From: RPQJ01 sp963732415
GTDB lineage: Bacteria; Pseudomonadota; Gammaproteobacteria; Steroidobacterales; Steroidobacteraceae
Assembly: GCA_963732415.1 (NCBI GenBank)
Contig: CAVSZK010000007.1
Span: forward strand, 25,347-89,346
Direction of reading: 5' to 3'
DNA length: 64,000 nucleotides
How positions within the stretch are numbered: the first letter of the stretch is position 1; every line of letters begins with the position of its first letter. Below the pieces are notes generated by a model that made no database searches, was not told where the DNA came from, and worked only from the letters and a program-made list of their open reading frames with translations. This document shows positions 41,893 to 50,147 of this stretch, one piece after another. The position numbers and the translations under genes were made by a program.

Positions 41893-44097
41893 CTACAGGA
41901 ACGGCTTGGCGCGCTCGATCAGGTCTTCGAGCCCCGATTCGGTCGGGTCCCAGGGCTTGCCGGGGTGAATGACTGACACCTGGCAGCTCTCCGCAGCCTC
42001 TACCAGCTGCGCGTACGTACCCGCCTTGAGGTCCGCGATATAGGCCTGCTTGTTGTCGTTGTAGGCGAACATCCGCGGATTCAACTGCGTGCACTCGTTG
42101 CAGGTCGAGCAGCGGATGGTCTCGATGTAGGCCTCGTCCGGGTTCCGCGCGGGTTCCTCTGCTTCGACAGCGGCAGGTCCCGGTGGTGCCTGCACGGACT
42201 CACCAGCCACAGCTGTAGCGGCAGGCACGGGGGTGGTCGGCGTCGTCGCCGGCGCCGACTGCAACTCGCGCTGGCGCTGCTCTTCCCACGCCTGGCGCTC
42301 GCGCGCGAGCAATCGCTCCGCGCGGGAATCGCGGATACCGCTGAGTTCCTGCAGGCGGCGCCAGCCCTCTCTACACCGGAGTGTCGACCGGATCAGCTGC
42401 TCGTCCACGACCAGCCGGCACAGCAGGTCGCCGTCGTCGACGGCCATCACGTACGGCACCCCGCTCGCAGCATCCTGCGGCGGGCTCTCGAGCCAGCCAG
42501 GCACCGCGATCATCGAATCGCCCCAGGAAACGCGCGGCGCCGGCGCGAAGTGCACGGAATAGCGCGGGTCGCAGATGACGAAGTCCGCGAACGTGAAGGC
42601 GACCTCCTCCGTGACGGACCGCAGCTCATGGTCTGCGTAGCGGAACTTCTCCACCGGCCAGTCGCGTTCCGGTTGCGGGTTGTTCTCGAGCGAAAAACGC
42701 GAAGCGAGGTCCGCGCCGGCCGCCGGGTCGTAGGTGAATGCGGGAAACGCTCGCGACTGCATCGCAGCGGCGCAAACCAGGTACCCGGGCAGCGCGCCAT
42801 CGGCTCCGGCGTATACGCTGAACAGCGTCGGTCCGGGATGGTGCAATCCCTTCCGCACGCTCGGGAGCAGCTGCGGCAGGTTCGACGCAACCGACTGCAG
42901 CACGAACACTTCGTCGAAGCTCATTGCCGCGCTGGCCAGCTGCGAACTGCGCATGCCGAATGCGAAGCTGCCCGCGCCCGGGGCCGACTCCTCGAGCAGG
43001 TCGTCGATCTGCACGAGGACTTTCAGGGGCACGTCGGAGGACAGCGCCTCCGCGAGGCGGGACGGCTCGCCGCGCTTGCCATCGAGGCACACCAGGTAAT
43101 CCGGGAAAAACCCAAGATCCTGGCGGGTGACAGCCGACGGGTCGAGCGCCGCAAAAATCGGGTCGTGCAGTTCCTCGATGTAACTGCTCCCGACCTCGAG
43201 TTCGGCCACCTGCAGCGCCTTCAGCAGCACGACGAGTTCGGGCAGCCGCTCGCGGAAGGCCGCCAGCGCAGCAGCGGGGTCGTCGAACGAAAATTCGTGC
43301 ACTCCGCCCGCCACTCCGGCGGCGCCGACCTGGCCGATCGGTGCGAAGAACCGTTGTGCGACGAGCGCAGCCTTCGCCTGCTCGATGCGTGCACGCCGGC
43401 GCTCTCCCAATCCGCCCGTCGGACCGACCCGATGCAGGACCTTCGCCATCGCCGCGAAATCGAACAATTCGTGGTGGGCCGAGCCGAAAGATGCCTTTAG
43501 CGCCGGCTGCTGCAGCGCCTGCTCCGAGCGCATGTAGTCCGCGCGCAGGATTTCATCGAGGCGGATGCACAGGCTGTCGATGCGTCCGCGTGCGGTACGC
43601 GCCTTCTCGCGCTGCACGCCCGACCACGCATGTCGCAGGAACCGCGCGGGCAAGGCTGCATCGCAACCGGCCATCTCGCCATCGACGTCGAGGGCGCCTT
43701 TCGCTCGCCGCAGGTCGGCCACGGAGGCCTCGTCCACCGTTTCGGCCAGGGTCGCGGTCGCAACGTCCCATAATTCGCCGAGCTGCCCCCGGGTTCCGGC
43801 TGCCACCCTCCTTCGGATCTCCTTCTCGAGTGCGAGCACGCGACGCCGCATCGCCTCGCCCTGCACGCCTTCTGGCGCAACTGCCCTGAGAACCCGATCC
43901 ACGACGGCCGAGAGCGGCTGCACGCCGTCGTCTACATCGCAGAACACGACCGGGAAATCGTAGCGCAGCGAGTCGAGGTCCCGGTACCCGGCCATCAGCG
44001 CTGGCCGCAGCCCCGAGATCGCGCCATCCGGCGCATCCGCCGCGGGCCGGTGCCCGGTGAGGTGGAAGACGACCTGTGACCTGAGATGGCTGTCCAT
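41893..44097 (-). CDS. 734-residue protein with C-terminal ferredoxin-like domain, in a 2-oxoacid oxidoreductase operon
   Basis: Only the last ~73 residues are recognisable. CSTCNEC (Cys663, 666, 669) and Cys705 in ESCQVSVIHPGKPW form a single 4Fe-4S ferredoxin-like set. The preceding ~660 residues have no motif I can name. They lack membrane helices and signal peptide, contain HHELFDFAAMAKVLHR near the first third, scattered cysteines without a CxxC pattern, and a Pro/Ala/Thr linker before the ferredoxin part. It begins 2 nt after the beta-subunit stop and is the last gene of the operon. A dedicated electron carrier or scaffold for the oxidoreductase is inferred from position. Confidence 0.8.
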   Translation of the reverse strand: MDSHLRSQVVFHLTGHRPAADAPDGAISGLRPALMAGYRDLDSLRYDFPVVFCDVDDGVQPLSAVVDRVLRAVAPEGVQGEAMRRRVLALEKEIRRRVAAGTRGQLGELWDVATATLAETVDEASVADLRRAKGALDVDGEMAGCDAALPARFLRHAWSGVQREKARTARGRIDSLCIRLDEILRADYMRSEQALQQPALKASFGSAHHELFDFAAMAKVLHRVGPTGGLGERRRARIEQAKAALVAQRFFAPIGQVGAAGVAGGVHEFSFDDPAAALAAFRERLPELVVLLKALQVAELEVGSSYIEELHDPIFAALDPSAVTRQDLGFFPDYLVCLDGKRGEPSRLAEALSSDVPLKVLVQIDDLLEESAPGAGSFAFGMRSSQLASAAMSFDEVFVLQSVASNLPQLLPSVRKGLHHPGPTLFSVYAGADGALPGYLVCAAAMQSRAFPAFTYDPAAGADLASRFSLENNPQPERDWPVEKFRYADHELRSVTEEVAFTFADFVICDPRYSVHFAPAPRVSWGDSMIAVPGWLESPPQDAASGVPYVMAVDDGDLLCRLVVDEQLIRSTLRCREGWRRLQELSGIRDSRAERLLARERQAWEEQRQRELQSAPATTPTTPVPAATAVAGESVQAPPGPAAVEAEEPARNPDEAYIETIRCSTCNECTQLNPRMFAYNDNKQAYIADLKAGTYAQLVEAAESCQVSVIHPGKPWDPTESGLEDLIERAKPFL

Positions 44098-44099
44098 GG

Positions 44100-45059
44100 C
44101 TATTGGGGCCAGATAGTGAACTTGTCGAACTCCGCGTCGAGCGTGGAGCCGATGGAATCAGCGGTGCGGAGCGATCCGACGCCACGCAAGTCCTCGTAGC
44201 AGGGAACTTCCGGGTTCCGGTAGAGGACGCCCACCGGGATTGGATCATCCGTCGAGGCGATCTCGCGGGCGCGGTTCATGTTCGCCGGATCGTGCTCCAG
44301 CTGGTTGCGGTAGATCTTCTGCAGCGCCGGGCTCAGGCGAATGCCGTTGTCGTGGTTGAGCATCAGCGTCCTCGCGGGATCGTGCACCCAGGGCTCGAAC
44401 ATGTTGCCAACGAACTCCGGGCACCGCTGCAGGATGCGGACGAAAGAAAAGCCCCTGTGCCTGAACGCGGCCGTGACGATCTGGAACAGTGACTCTGGTA
44501 TCCAGTCCACGGCCTGCGCCACGAAGGAGACGTTCTGCACGCCCAGCGTCACGGTAAGCGGGTTGAGCGCGTCGAGAAACGACCCTCGCGGTGTCGTGTT
44601 GCTCTTCGTCCCGAGCGGCGATGTGGGCGAGGCCTGCTTCTTCGTCAAACCGTAGATGTGGTTGTCGTGAAGCATCATGGTGATGTTCATGTTGTAGCGG
44701 ATCGCGTGGATCCAGTGCGCCGCGCCGATGCTGCAGCAGTCGCCGTCGCCCGTGTTCACGAAGACGTTGAGGTCGGGCCGCGCCATCTTCACGCCCTCGG
44801 CGATCGGCAACGCCCGGCCGTGGATGCCATGGAAGCCATAGGTACGCATGTAGTGCGGCAGGCGGCTCGAGCAGCCGATACCGGAGACGAACACGGTCTT
44901 CTCGGGCTTCAGTCCCTCGTCGCGGCAGAGCCGCTGCACCGCCGCGAGGATTGCATTGTCGCCGCAGCCCTTGCACCAGCGCGTAACGCCGGCCTGGTAA
45001 TCCTCGAGTACGTGATGCTCCTCGAACAGCCTGTGCAGGCAGGCGCTGGCGGTACTCAT
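44100..45059 (-). CDS. 2-oxoacid:ferredoxin oxidoreductase, beta (ThDP) subunit
   Basis: 319 residues. RWCKGCGDNAIL, GIGCSSRLP and a third Cys in LQRCPEF supply the cysteines of the subunit's 4Fe-4S cluster. NTGDGDCCSIGAAHWIHAIRYN followed by DNHIYGLTKKQASPTS is the ThDP/Mg motif of KorB/PorB-type subunits; the GLTKKQ(A/S)SPTS string is typical of 2-oxoglutarate and related oxidoreductases. Start overlaps the alpha stop by 4 nt. Acts with alpha to decarboxylate a 2-oxoacid to acyl-CoA, or run the reverse, with low-potential electrons. Confidence 0.93.
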   Translation of the reverse strand: MSTASACLHRLFEEHHVLEDYQAGVTRWCKGCGDNAILAAVQRLCRDEGLKPEKTVFVSGIGCSSRLPHYMRTYGFHGIHGRALPIAEGVKMARPDLNVFVNTGDGDCCSIGAAHWIHAIRYNMNITMMLHDNHIYGLTKKQASPTSPLGTKSNTTPRGSFLDALNPLTVTLGVQNVSFVAQAVDWIPESLFQIVTAAFRHRGFSFVRILQRCPEFVGNMFEPWVHDPARTLMLNHDNGIRLSPALQKIYRNQLEHDPANMNRAREIASTDDPIPVGVLYRNPEVPCYEDLRGVGSLRTADSIGSTLDAEFDKFTIWPQ

Positions 45060-46981
45060 GAGTGAAGCTCCTCCGCGACCAGGCGGCGACGGATCTCGGT
45101 GTAGATGCTGCCGGGCTTGATCGGGCGGCCCCGCACCTCGGTCCAGCAGTCGACGTCGACCAGGTAACGCGCCCTGAGCAGCATCGCGAGCGCGGAATAG
45201 CGACGGTTTGTCTCGTCGATCAGCGGATCACCCGGATCGTCGGACCAGTTTCCTTCAATCGTCATCACGTGGCGGAAGCGCTTCAGGGCTTCCTTGATTC
45301 CCGGCTGCATCGGCTGCAGGAACGCGAGGTGCATGGACGACACCTTGTGGCCTTCGCCGCGAAGGCGCTCGACTGCCTCCTCGATCGCGCCCCTGGTGCT
45401 GCCCCAGCCGACGATCAACAGGTCGCCAGAGTCACCGCCGAAAACCGGCGGTGGCGCCAGCGTCTTCTGGAACGCGGCGAGCTTCAGGCTTCGCGCATGG
45501 AGGGCCCGCTCGTTGATGTCCGGGTCGTAGGCGACGCGGCTCGACTCGTCGTGGGCGAGGCCGGTCAGCGTGTGCATGCCGCCCGGTTGCCCTGGTGAGA
45601 AGCGACGACTCAGCCCGGTCACCGGGTCCCAGTCATAGGGGCGCGCGCCTTCCGGCACCGGGTTCTGGTCGATCGGTGGCGCGAGCCAGTCCGCGTCGAA
45701 TTTCGGCCGCGTGAATGGCTGCTGCGCGGTCGCGAGCGATGCGTCCGAGAGCACCACGACAACCATGTTGAACGTCTCGGCGATCCGGCGCGCGGTGATC
45801 ATCGAGTAGAAACAGTCCTCGATGCTGCTGACCGCAAGCACTATCTTGGGCGCGTCGCCGTGGCTGCCGAACATCACGGTGAACAGGTCCCCCTGCTCCA
45901 CCTTGGTGGGCTGGCCGGTGCTCGGGCCGCCTCGCTGCACGTTCACGACGACCAGCGGAATCTCGGCCATGACTGCGAGCCCGATGCCCTCCTGCTTCAG
46001 CGAATATCCCGGCCCGGACGTGATCGTCACTGCGACCTTGCCGGCATAGGACGCGCCGATCGCAAACGCGCAGGCAGCGATCTCGTCCTCGGCCTGGTGC
46101 ACGATGCCTCCGGCCTTCTCGAAGATGTCGCTCAGGTAGTGCGACGCCGAGGTCGCCGGCGTGATCGGGTACATCGCGCAGATGTCCATGCCGGAGGCGA
46201 GCACACCAAGCGCGAGCGCCGTGTTGCCGTTGATCACCACCTGAGCATCGGTCGTGCGCGTTGCGGGAATGCTGTACTTGAAATCGAGATTATCCTCGGC
46301 CCATCCCCAGCCCGACTCGAGCAGCGCGATGTTCGACTGGATGACCTTCTCGGATTTCTTGCCGAAGATGAATGCGATCTGATCTCGTGCAAGGTCCATG
46401 TCGAAGCTGTACAGGTTGCAGAGCATCCCGAGCACGAACATGTTCTTGCCCTTGCGCGGGTCGGGGACCAGCGCCTTGCACTCACGCTCCATCGGTACTT
46501 CGTGGACCCGATAGCCTTCGGCGAACAGGCGGTCGCGGGTTTCGACGTACTGCGCGACGATCTTCGGGTCGGCGCTCTCGGCCCACATGTTCTCGAGAAG
46601 AACGATGCAGCCCGGCTTCAGCTCACCGGCATTGACCCTTCCGAGCAGTACCTGCTCATTGAATGCGACCACCACGGCCGTCTCGTCACCGCCGTTGGTG
46701 ACGCGCTTGTGGCCGATCCGGATCCGGTTGCCGCTCGCGCCGGCGACGCTGCGGGCCGGCGGCTGTATCTCGGCTGGGATGATCTCGACGGTCCAGACCC
46801 CATAACCCATGCGCGCGGCGATCGCTCCGAAGGACTGCCCGCACTTCTGGGCTCCTTCGCCGGAATCGCTCATGATCTCGACCACGTGCTCGTCGAGAGT
46901 CAGGAGCTGCTTGGCGACCACTCGGGAGCCCGTCGGGCGGCCCGCCGCATCGCGCGGCTTCAGGTTCGTTGCGGCATTCAT
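45056..46981 (-). CDS. 2-oxoacid:acceptor oxidoreductase, fused gamma-alpha subunit
   Basis: 641 residues from the ATG at 46981. Residues ~25-210 are the gamma domain, with SDSGEGAQKCGQSFGAIAARMG instead of the common GxGGQG loop. The alpha domain follows from about residue 235 (AQVVINGNTALALGVLASG, MYPITPATSASHYL) and includes ITSGPGYSLKQEGIGLAVMAEIPLVVV, typical of KorA. No delta/ferredoxin subunit gene is present, as in two-subunit enzymes. The altered gamma loop and the neighbouring Nfn-like genes suggest an unusual electron partner. Confidence 0.92.
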   Translation of the reverse strand: MNAATNLKPRDAAGRPTGSRVVAKQLLTLDEHVVEIMSDSGEGAQKCGQSFGAIAARMGYGVWTVEIIPAEIQPPARSVAGASGNRIRIGHKRVTNGGDETAVVVAFNEQVLLGRVNAGELKPGCIVLLENMWAESADPKIVAQYVETRDRLFAEGYRVHEVPMERECKALVPDPRKGKNMFVLGMLCNLYSFDMDLARDQIAFIFGKKSEKVIQSNIALLESGWGWAEDNLDFKYSIPATRTTDAQVVINGNTALALGVLASGMDICAMYPITPATSASHYLSDIFEKAGGIVHQAEDEIAACAFAIGASYAGKVAVTITSGPGYSLKQEGIGLAVMAEIPLVVVNVQRGGPSTGQPTKVEQGDLFTVMFGSHGDAPKIVLAVSSIEDCFYSMITARRIAETFNMVVVVLSDASLATAQQPFTRPKFDADWLAPPIDQNPVPEGARPYDWDPVTGLSRRFSPGQPGGMHTLTGLAHDESSRVAYDPDINERALHARSLKLAAFQKTLAPPPVFGGDSGDLLIVGWGSTRGAIEEAVERLRGEGHKVSSMHLAFLQPMQPGIKEALKRFRHVMTIEGNWSDDPGDPLIDETNRRYSALAMLLRARYLVDVDCWTEVRGRPIKPGSIYTEIRRRLVAEELHS

Positions 46982-46985
46982 GGAT

Positions 46986-48503
46986 TTACCTCGGCAGGCG
47001 CACGCGGGAGTAGCCGTGCTCGGCCCGATCGATGCCGAACAGCATCGCCTCGGGACCGACCTGCTGGTCGTTGTAGACAAAATCGGTGTCGCGCAGGCCC
47101 AGGAAGGCCTTCATGCCGCGCGCCGCGCGACGGCCCGCACCCATGGCCTCGATCACCGTCGCCGCGCCCGTCACGATGTCCCCACCGGCGAATACGCCCG
47201 GGATCGAAGTTGCCAGGTCCTGGTCGGTCGCGATGTAGCCGCGCTTGTCGAGCTCGAGTTTCGACGTCTGGCCGATGATCGGGTTCGCGTTCGTGCCGAT
47301 CGCGTAGACGACCATGTCGGCCTCGATCTCGAACTCGCTCCCCGCCTCTGGCACCGGCCTGCGGCGACCGGACTCATCGGGCTCGCCGAGCGTCATCCGG
47401 ACACAGCGCACGGCACGCACGTTGCGATTGCCGTCGTCCAGCAGTTCCACCGGACTCACCAGCCAGTGGAACTCGACGCCTTCCTCGCCAGCATGGTGGA
47501 TTTCCTCGGCGCGCGCCGGCGCTTCAGCATTGCTGCGCCGGTACAGGCAGCGCACGTGCTCGGCGCCGAGCCGCAGGCTGACGCGCAACGCGTCCATCGC
47601 GGTATTGCCTGCGCCGATCACTGCGACGTTCTTTCCCGGCTGCATTGGCGTGTCAAAGGCCGGGAACTCACGGGCGTGCATCAGGTTGCAGCGCGTAAGC
47701 AGTTCGTTCGCCGACAGCACGCCGTTGAGATTCTCACCGGGAATGCCCATGAAGCTCGGATAGCCGGCGCCCGTGCCGATGAACACGGCGTGGAATCCCA
47801 TCTCTTCGATCATCTGCTCGATCGAGAACAGCCTGCCGACGAGGGTGTTGCACTCGAAGCGCACACCCAGCTGCTCGAGCTTGCCGATCTCCGCGTCCAC
47901 GACCGCGTTCGGCAGGCGGAAGTCCGGGATACCGTACTTGAGCACGCCGCCGGCCTCGTGAAACGCCTCGTAGACGATCACCTCGCAGCCGGCCTTGGCC
48001 ATGTCGGCCGCGCAGGCCATGCCGGCCGGACCGGAGCCGACGATCCCGACCTTGAACCGGTTGCGCTCTATGTAAGGAATGTTCGTCCAGCCTTCCTTGA
48101 TCGCGAGGTCGCCGACCCAGCGTTCGAGGCGGCCGATCGCCACGGGTTCGAGCGTGTCGCCGACCGTGCACACGCCCTCGCACTGGTTTTCCTGCGGACA
48201 GACACGGCCGCAGACGGCCGGCAGCAGGTTCGTGGCGGTGATCACGTCGTAGGCGCCGCGGAAGTCCTTGTCGGTGATCCGCTGGATGAAGTCGGGAATC
48301 GCGATGTTGACCGGGCAGCCGCGCACGCAGGGCTGGTCAGGGCACATCAGGCAACGTTCCGCCTCGAGCAGCGTGTCCTCTATCTGGTAACCGAGGTTCA
48401 CCTCGAGGAAATTGCGTGCGCGCTCCTGCGGATCCTGCTCGTGCGCGGGCGTCCGCGCCTGCGGGATCATGCGTATCGTTTTCTTCTTTTTCTTTTCGGT
48501 CAC
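46986..48503 (-). CDS. NfnB/GltD-like NAD(P)H-dependent oxidoreductase subunit
   Basis: 505 residues from the GTG at 48503, which overlaps the upstream TGA (GTGA); ATG at 48470 is an alternative. The opening is Lys-rich, then CLMCPDQPCVRGCP and CGRVCPQENQCEGVC bind two 4Fe-4S clusters. FAD motif GSGPAGMACAADM, NAD(P) motif IGAGNTAMDALRVSL, and GVFAGGDIVTGAATVIEAM near the end. This is the architecture of the large subunit of NADH-dependent ferredoxin:NADP oxidoreductase (NfnB) and of archaeal-type GltA. It is a second GltD homologue beside true gltD, and is 4 nt from the alpha-subunit gene. Confidence 0.92.
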   Translation of the reverse strand: MTEKKKKKTIRMIPQARTPAHEQDPQERARNFLEVNLGYQIEDTLLEAERCLMCPDQPCVRGCPVNIAIPDFIQRITDKDFRGAYDVITATNLLPAVCGRVCPQENQCEGVCTVGDTLEPVAIGRLERWVGDLAIKEGWTNIPYIERNRFKVGIVGSGPAGMACAADMAKAGCEVIVYEAFHEAGGVLKYGIPDFRLPNAVVDAEIGKLEQLGVRFECNTLVGRLFSIEQMIEEMGFHAVFIGTGAGYPSFMGIPGENLNGVLSANELLTRCNLMHAREFPAFDTPMQPGKNVAVIGAGNTAMDALRVSLRLGAEHVRCLYRRSNAEAPARAEEIHHAGEEGVEFHWLVSPVELLDDGNRNVRAVRCVRMTLGEPDESGRRRPVPEAGSEFEIEADMVVYAIGTNANPIIGQTSKLELDKRGYIATDQDLATSIPGVFAGGDIVTGAATVIEAMGAGRRAARGMKAFLGLRDTDFVYNDQQVGPEAMLFGIDRAEHGYSRVRLPR

Positions 48504-49375
48504 GGGATCTGGCTCCGCAGCCTGCAGCTTTCGTTGAATCGCTCCGCAGCCTCGCGTTCCGTCGGCTTGTAGCGCTGCAGGCGGAACATCAGGTCGTCGA
48601 AATCGACCAGGTGCCCGTCGAAGTCGGGGCCATCGACGCAGGCGAACTTCACGCCGGTCGTAAGCTTCACGCGGCAGCCGCCGCACATGCCCGTGCCGTC
48701 CACCATCACCGGGTTGAGGCTGACGATGGTGCGGATCTTGTGCGGCCGTGTTGCCTCCGCGCAGCCCTTCATCATCACCGGCGGACCGATGGCCACGCAC
48801 TCGTCGATGTCGGGGTGCTTCGCAATGGCCTGGCGGATGCCCTCGGTGACCATGCCCTTGATACCGGCGGATCCGTCGTCGGTGCATACGATCAGCTCGT
48901 CGCAGCAGGCGCGGAACTTGTCCTCCCAGAACATCAGGTCTCTGGTGCGGAAACCGAGGACGCCGATCACGTAGGCGCCGCTCTCCTTATAGGCGCGCGC
49001 CTGCGGATACACCGGCGCCACGCCGAGTCCACCGCCCACGCACAGCACCTTGCGAGCCTTGCCGATGTGACTCGGGATTCCCATGGGACCCACGAGCGCC
49101 GTGAGGTACGTACCGACGTGGCAGTCTCGCTGCATCTCCTGGGTGGTCTTGCCGACTGCCTGGATCACCAGCGTGATAGTGCCCCGGTCGCGGTCGAAGT
49201 CGGCGATCGTGAGCGGGATGCGCTCGCCCTCCTCGTGCGACATCACGATGACGAACTGGCCGGGCCGGGCCGCCTTCGCCAGCATCGGATGCCGGATCTC
49301 GAGCAGGAATGTGACGTCCGAGAAATCCTGTCGGGCCACGACCTCGAAGCCGGACCCCTGAGCTGCGTTGTTCAT
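48500..49375 (-). CDS. NfnA-like FAD/2Fe-2S electron-transfer subunit
   Basis: 291 residues from the ATG at 49375, preceded by AGGA. FAD-binding domain (PGQFVIVMSHEEGERIPLTI), NAD-binding domain (VLCVGGGLGVAPVYPQARAY), then the 2Fe-2S cluster region of dihydroorotate dehydrogenase electron-transfer subunits: GTGMCGGCRVKL and KFACVDGPDFDGHLVDF. With the next gene it would make an NfnAB-type complex, which in anaerobes bifurcates electrons between NAD(H), NADP(H) and ferredoxin. First gene of the five-gene operon. Confidence 0.92.
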   Translation of the reverse strand: MNNAAQGSGFEVVARQDFSDVTFLLEIRHPMLAKAARPGQFVIVMSHEEGERIPLTIADFDRDRGTITLVIQAVGKTTQEMQRDCHVGTYLTALVGPMGIPSHIGKARKVLCVGGGLGVAPVYPQARAYKESGAYVIGVLGFRTRDLMFWEDKFRACCDELIVCTDDGSAGIKGMVTEGIRQAIAKHPDIDECVAIGPPVMMKGCAEATRPHKIRTIVSLNPVMVDGTGMCGGCRVKLTTGVKFACVDGPDFDGHLVDFDDLMFRLQRYKPTEREAAERFNESCRLRSQIP

Positions 49376-49482
49376 AAAATGTTCCTGGTTTCGTAGGCAT
49401 TTATCCTGACGACCCCAAGACGGCAATCAGTGCAATCCGAATTGGGGGACAGAGCAGGGGGGTTTTCTCCTTCTTCGGCGCA

Positions 49483-49509
49483 GAAAATAGGTGCCAGGCA
49501 CCTATTTTC
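49483..49509. repeat. REP-like element, copy 6 (symmetric)
   Basis: Perfect 13-nt arms GAAAATAGGTGCC / GGCACCTATTTTC around a single A. It ends 2 nt before the stop of the glutathione-transferase-like gene (49512) and lies just upstream of the NfnA-like gene, so on the minus strand it is positioned as a terminator between the two. Confidence 0.87.
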
Positions 49510-49511
49510 CG

Positions 49512-50123
49512 TCAGGATCTGAATTCGCAGGCCCGCCAGGACCTGCGCTCGCGCATGCTCTTCACGTATGCCTTCAGCGCCGGGTAGGCCTCGATGTAGT
49601 CGCCTGCAAGCGCGAGCGCGTCGAGCACCGGTCCGTAGCAGCAGTCGACAAGCGAAAACTGGTCGCCCAGCATCCAGGTTTCCTTGCCGAGATGCGCCTC
49701 AAGCACCGCGAGATAGCGGGCGCTCTTCTTTTCGGCGGCTTCGGCAGCCAGCGTGTCCGCGGTACGGCCCATCTGCCGCGCGAGATAGCCGTTGCTCCAC
49801 AGGTCGCCCACCGATTCCGACAGGTGGCGGGCCTCGAAGAACAGCCACTTTGCCGCCTGCCCCCTGCCCTCGGCGTCCCCAGGCCACAGCTGCCCGGAAC
49901 GCTCGCCCAGGTAGCTCACGATGGCGTTCGACTCCCACAGCGTGTATGGGCCCCACTTGAGGATCGGCACCTTCTGGTTGGGATTCAACTCGCGGACCAG
50001 GTCGGCGCTCTGCCCACCGCGCGCGAGGTCGACCGTGACCAGCGAATACTCGAGCCCGAGTTCCTCCAGTGCGAGGCGGGCCTTTTGCGGATTCATCGAC
50101 CAGAACCAGTAGAGCGTCAGCAT
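49512..50123 (-). CDS. Glutathione S-transferase family protein
   Basis: 203 residues. N-terminal thioredoxin-like domain with LYWFWSMNPQKARLALEEL, cis-Pro region QKVPILKWG and glutathione-contact ESNAIVSYLG. C-terminal helical domain with the N-capping-like motif MLGDQFSLVDCCYGPVLD. Typical length. The first-helix catalytic Ser/Cys/Tyr is probably Ser or Asn in WSMNPQK. Detoxification or isomerase role; substrate unknown. Confidence 0.9.
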   Translation of the reverse strand: MLTLYWFWSMNPQKARLALEELGLEYSLVTVDLARGGQSADLVRELNPNQKVPILKWGPYTLWESNAIVSYLGERSGQLWPGDAEGRGQAAKWLFFEARHLSESVGDLWSNGYLARQMGRTADTLAAEAAEKKSARYLAVLEAHLGKETWMLGDQFSLVDCCYGPVLDALALAGDYIEAYPALKAYVKSMRERRSWRACEFRS

Positions 50124-50147
50124 TTCGCAACTCCCAGGTCAGTGGAT

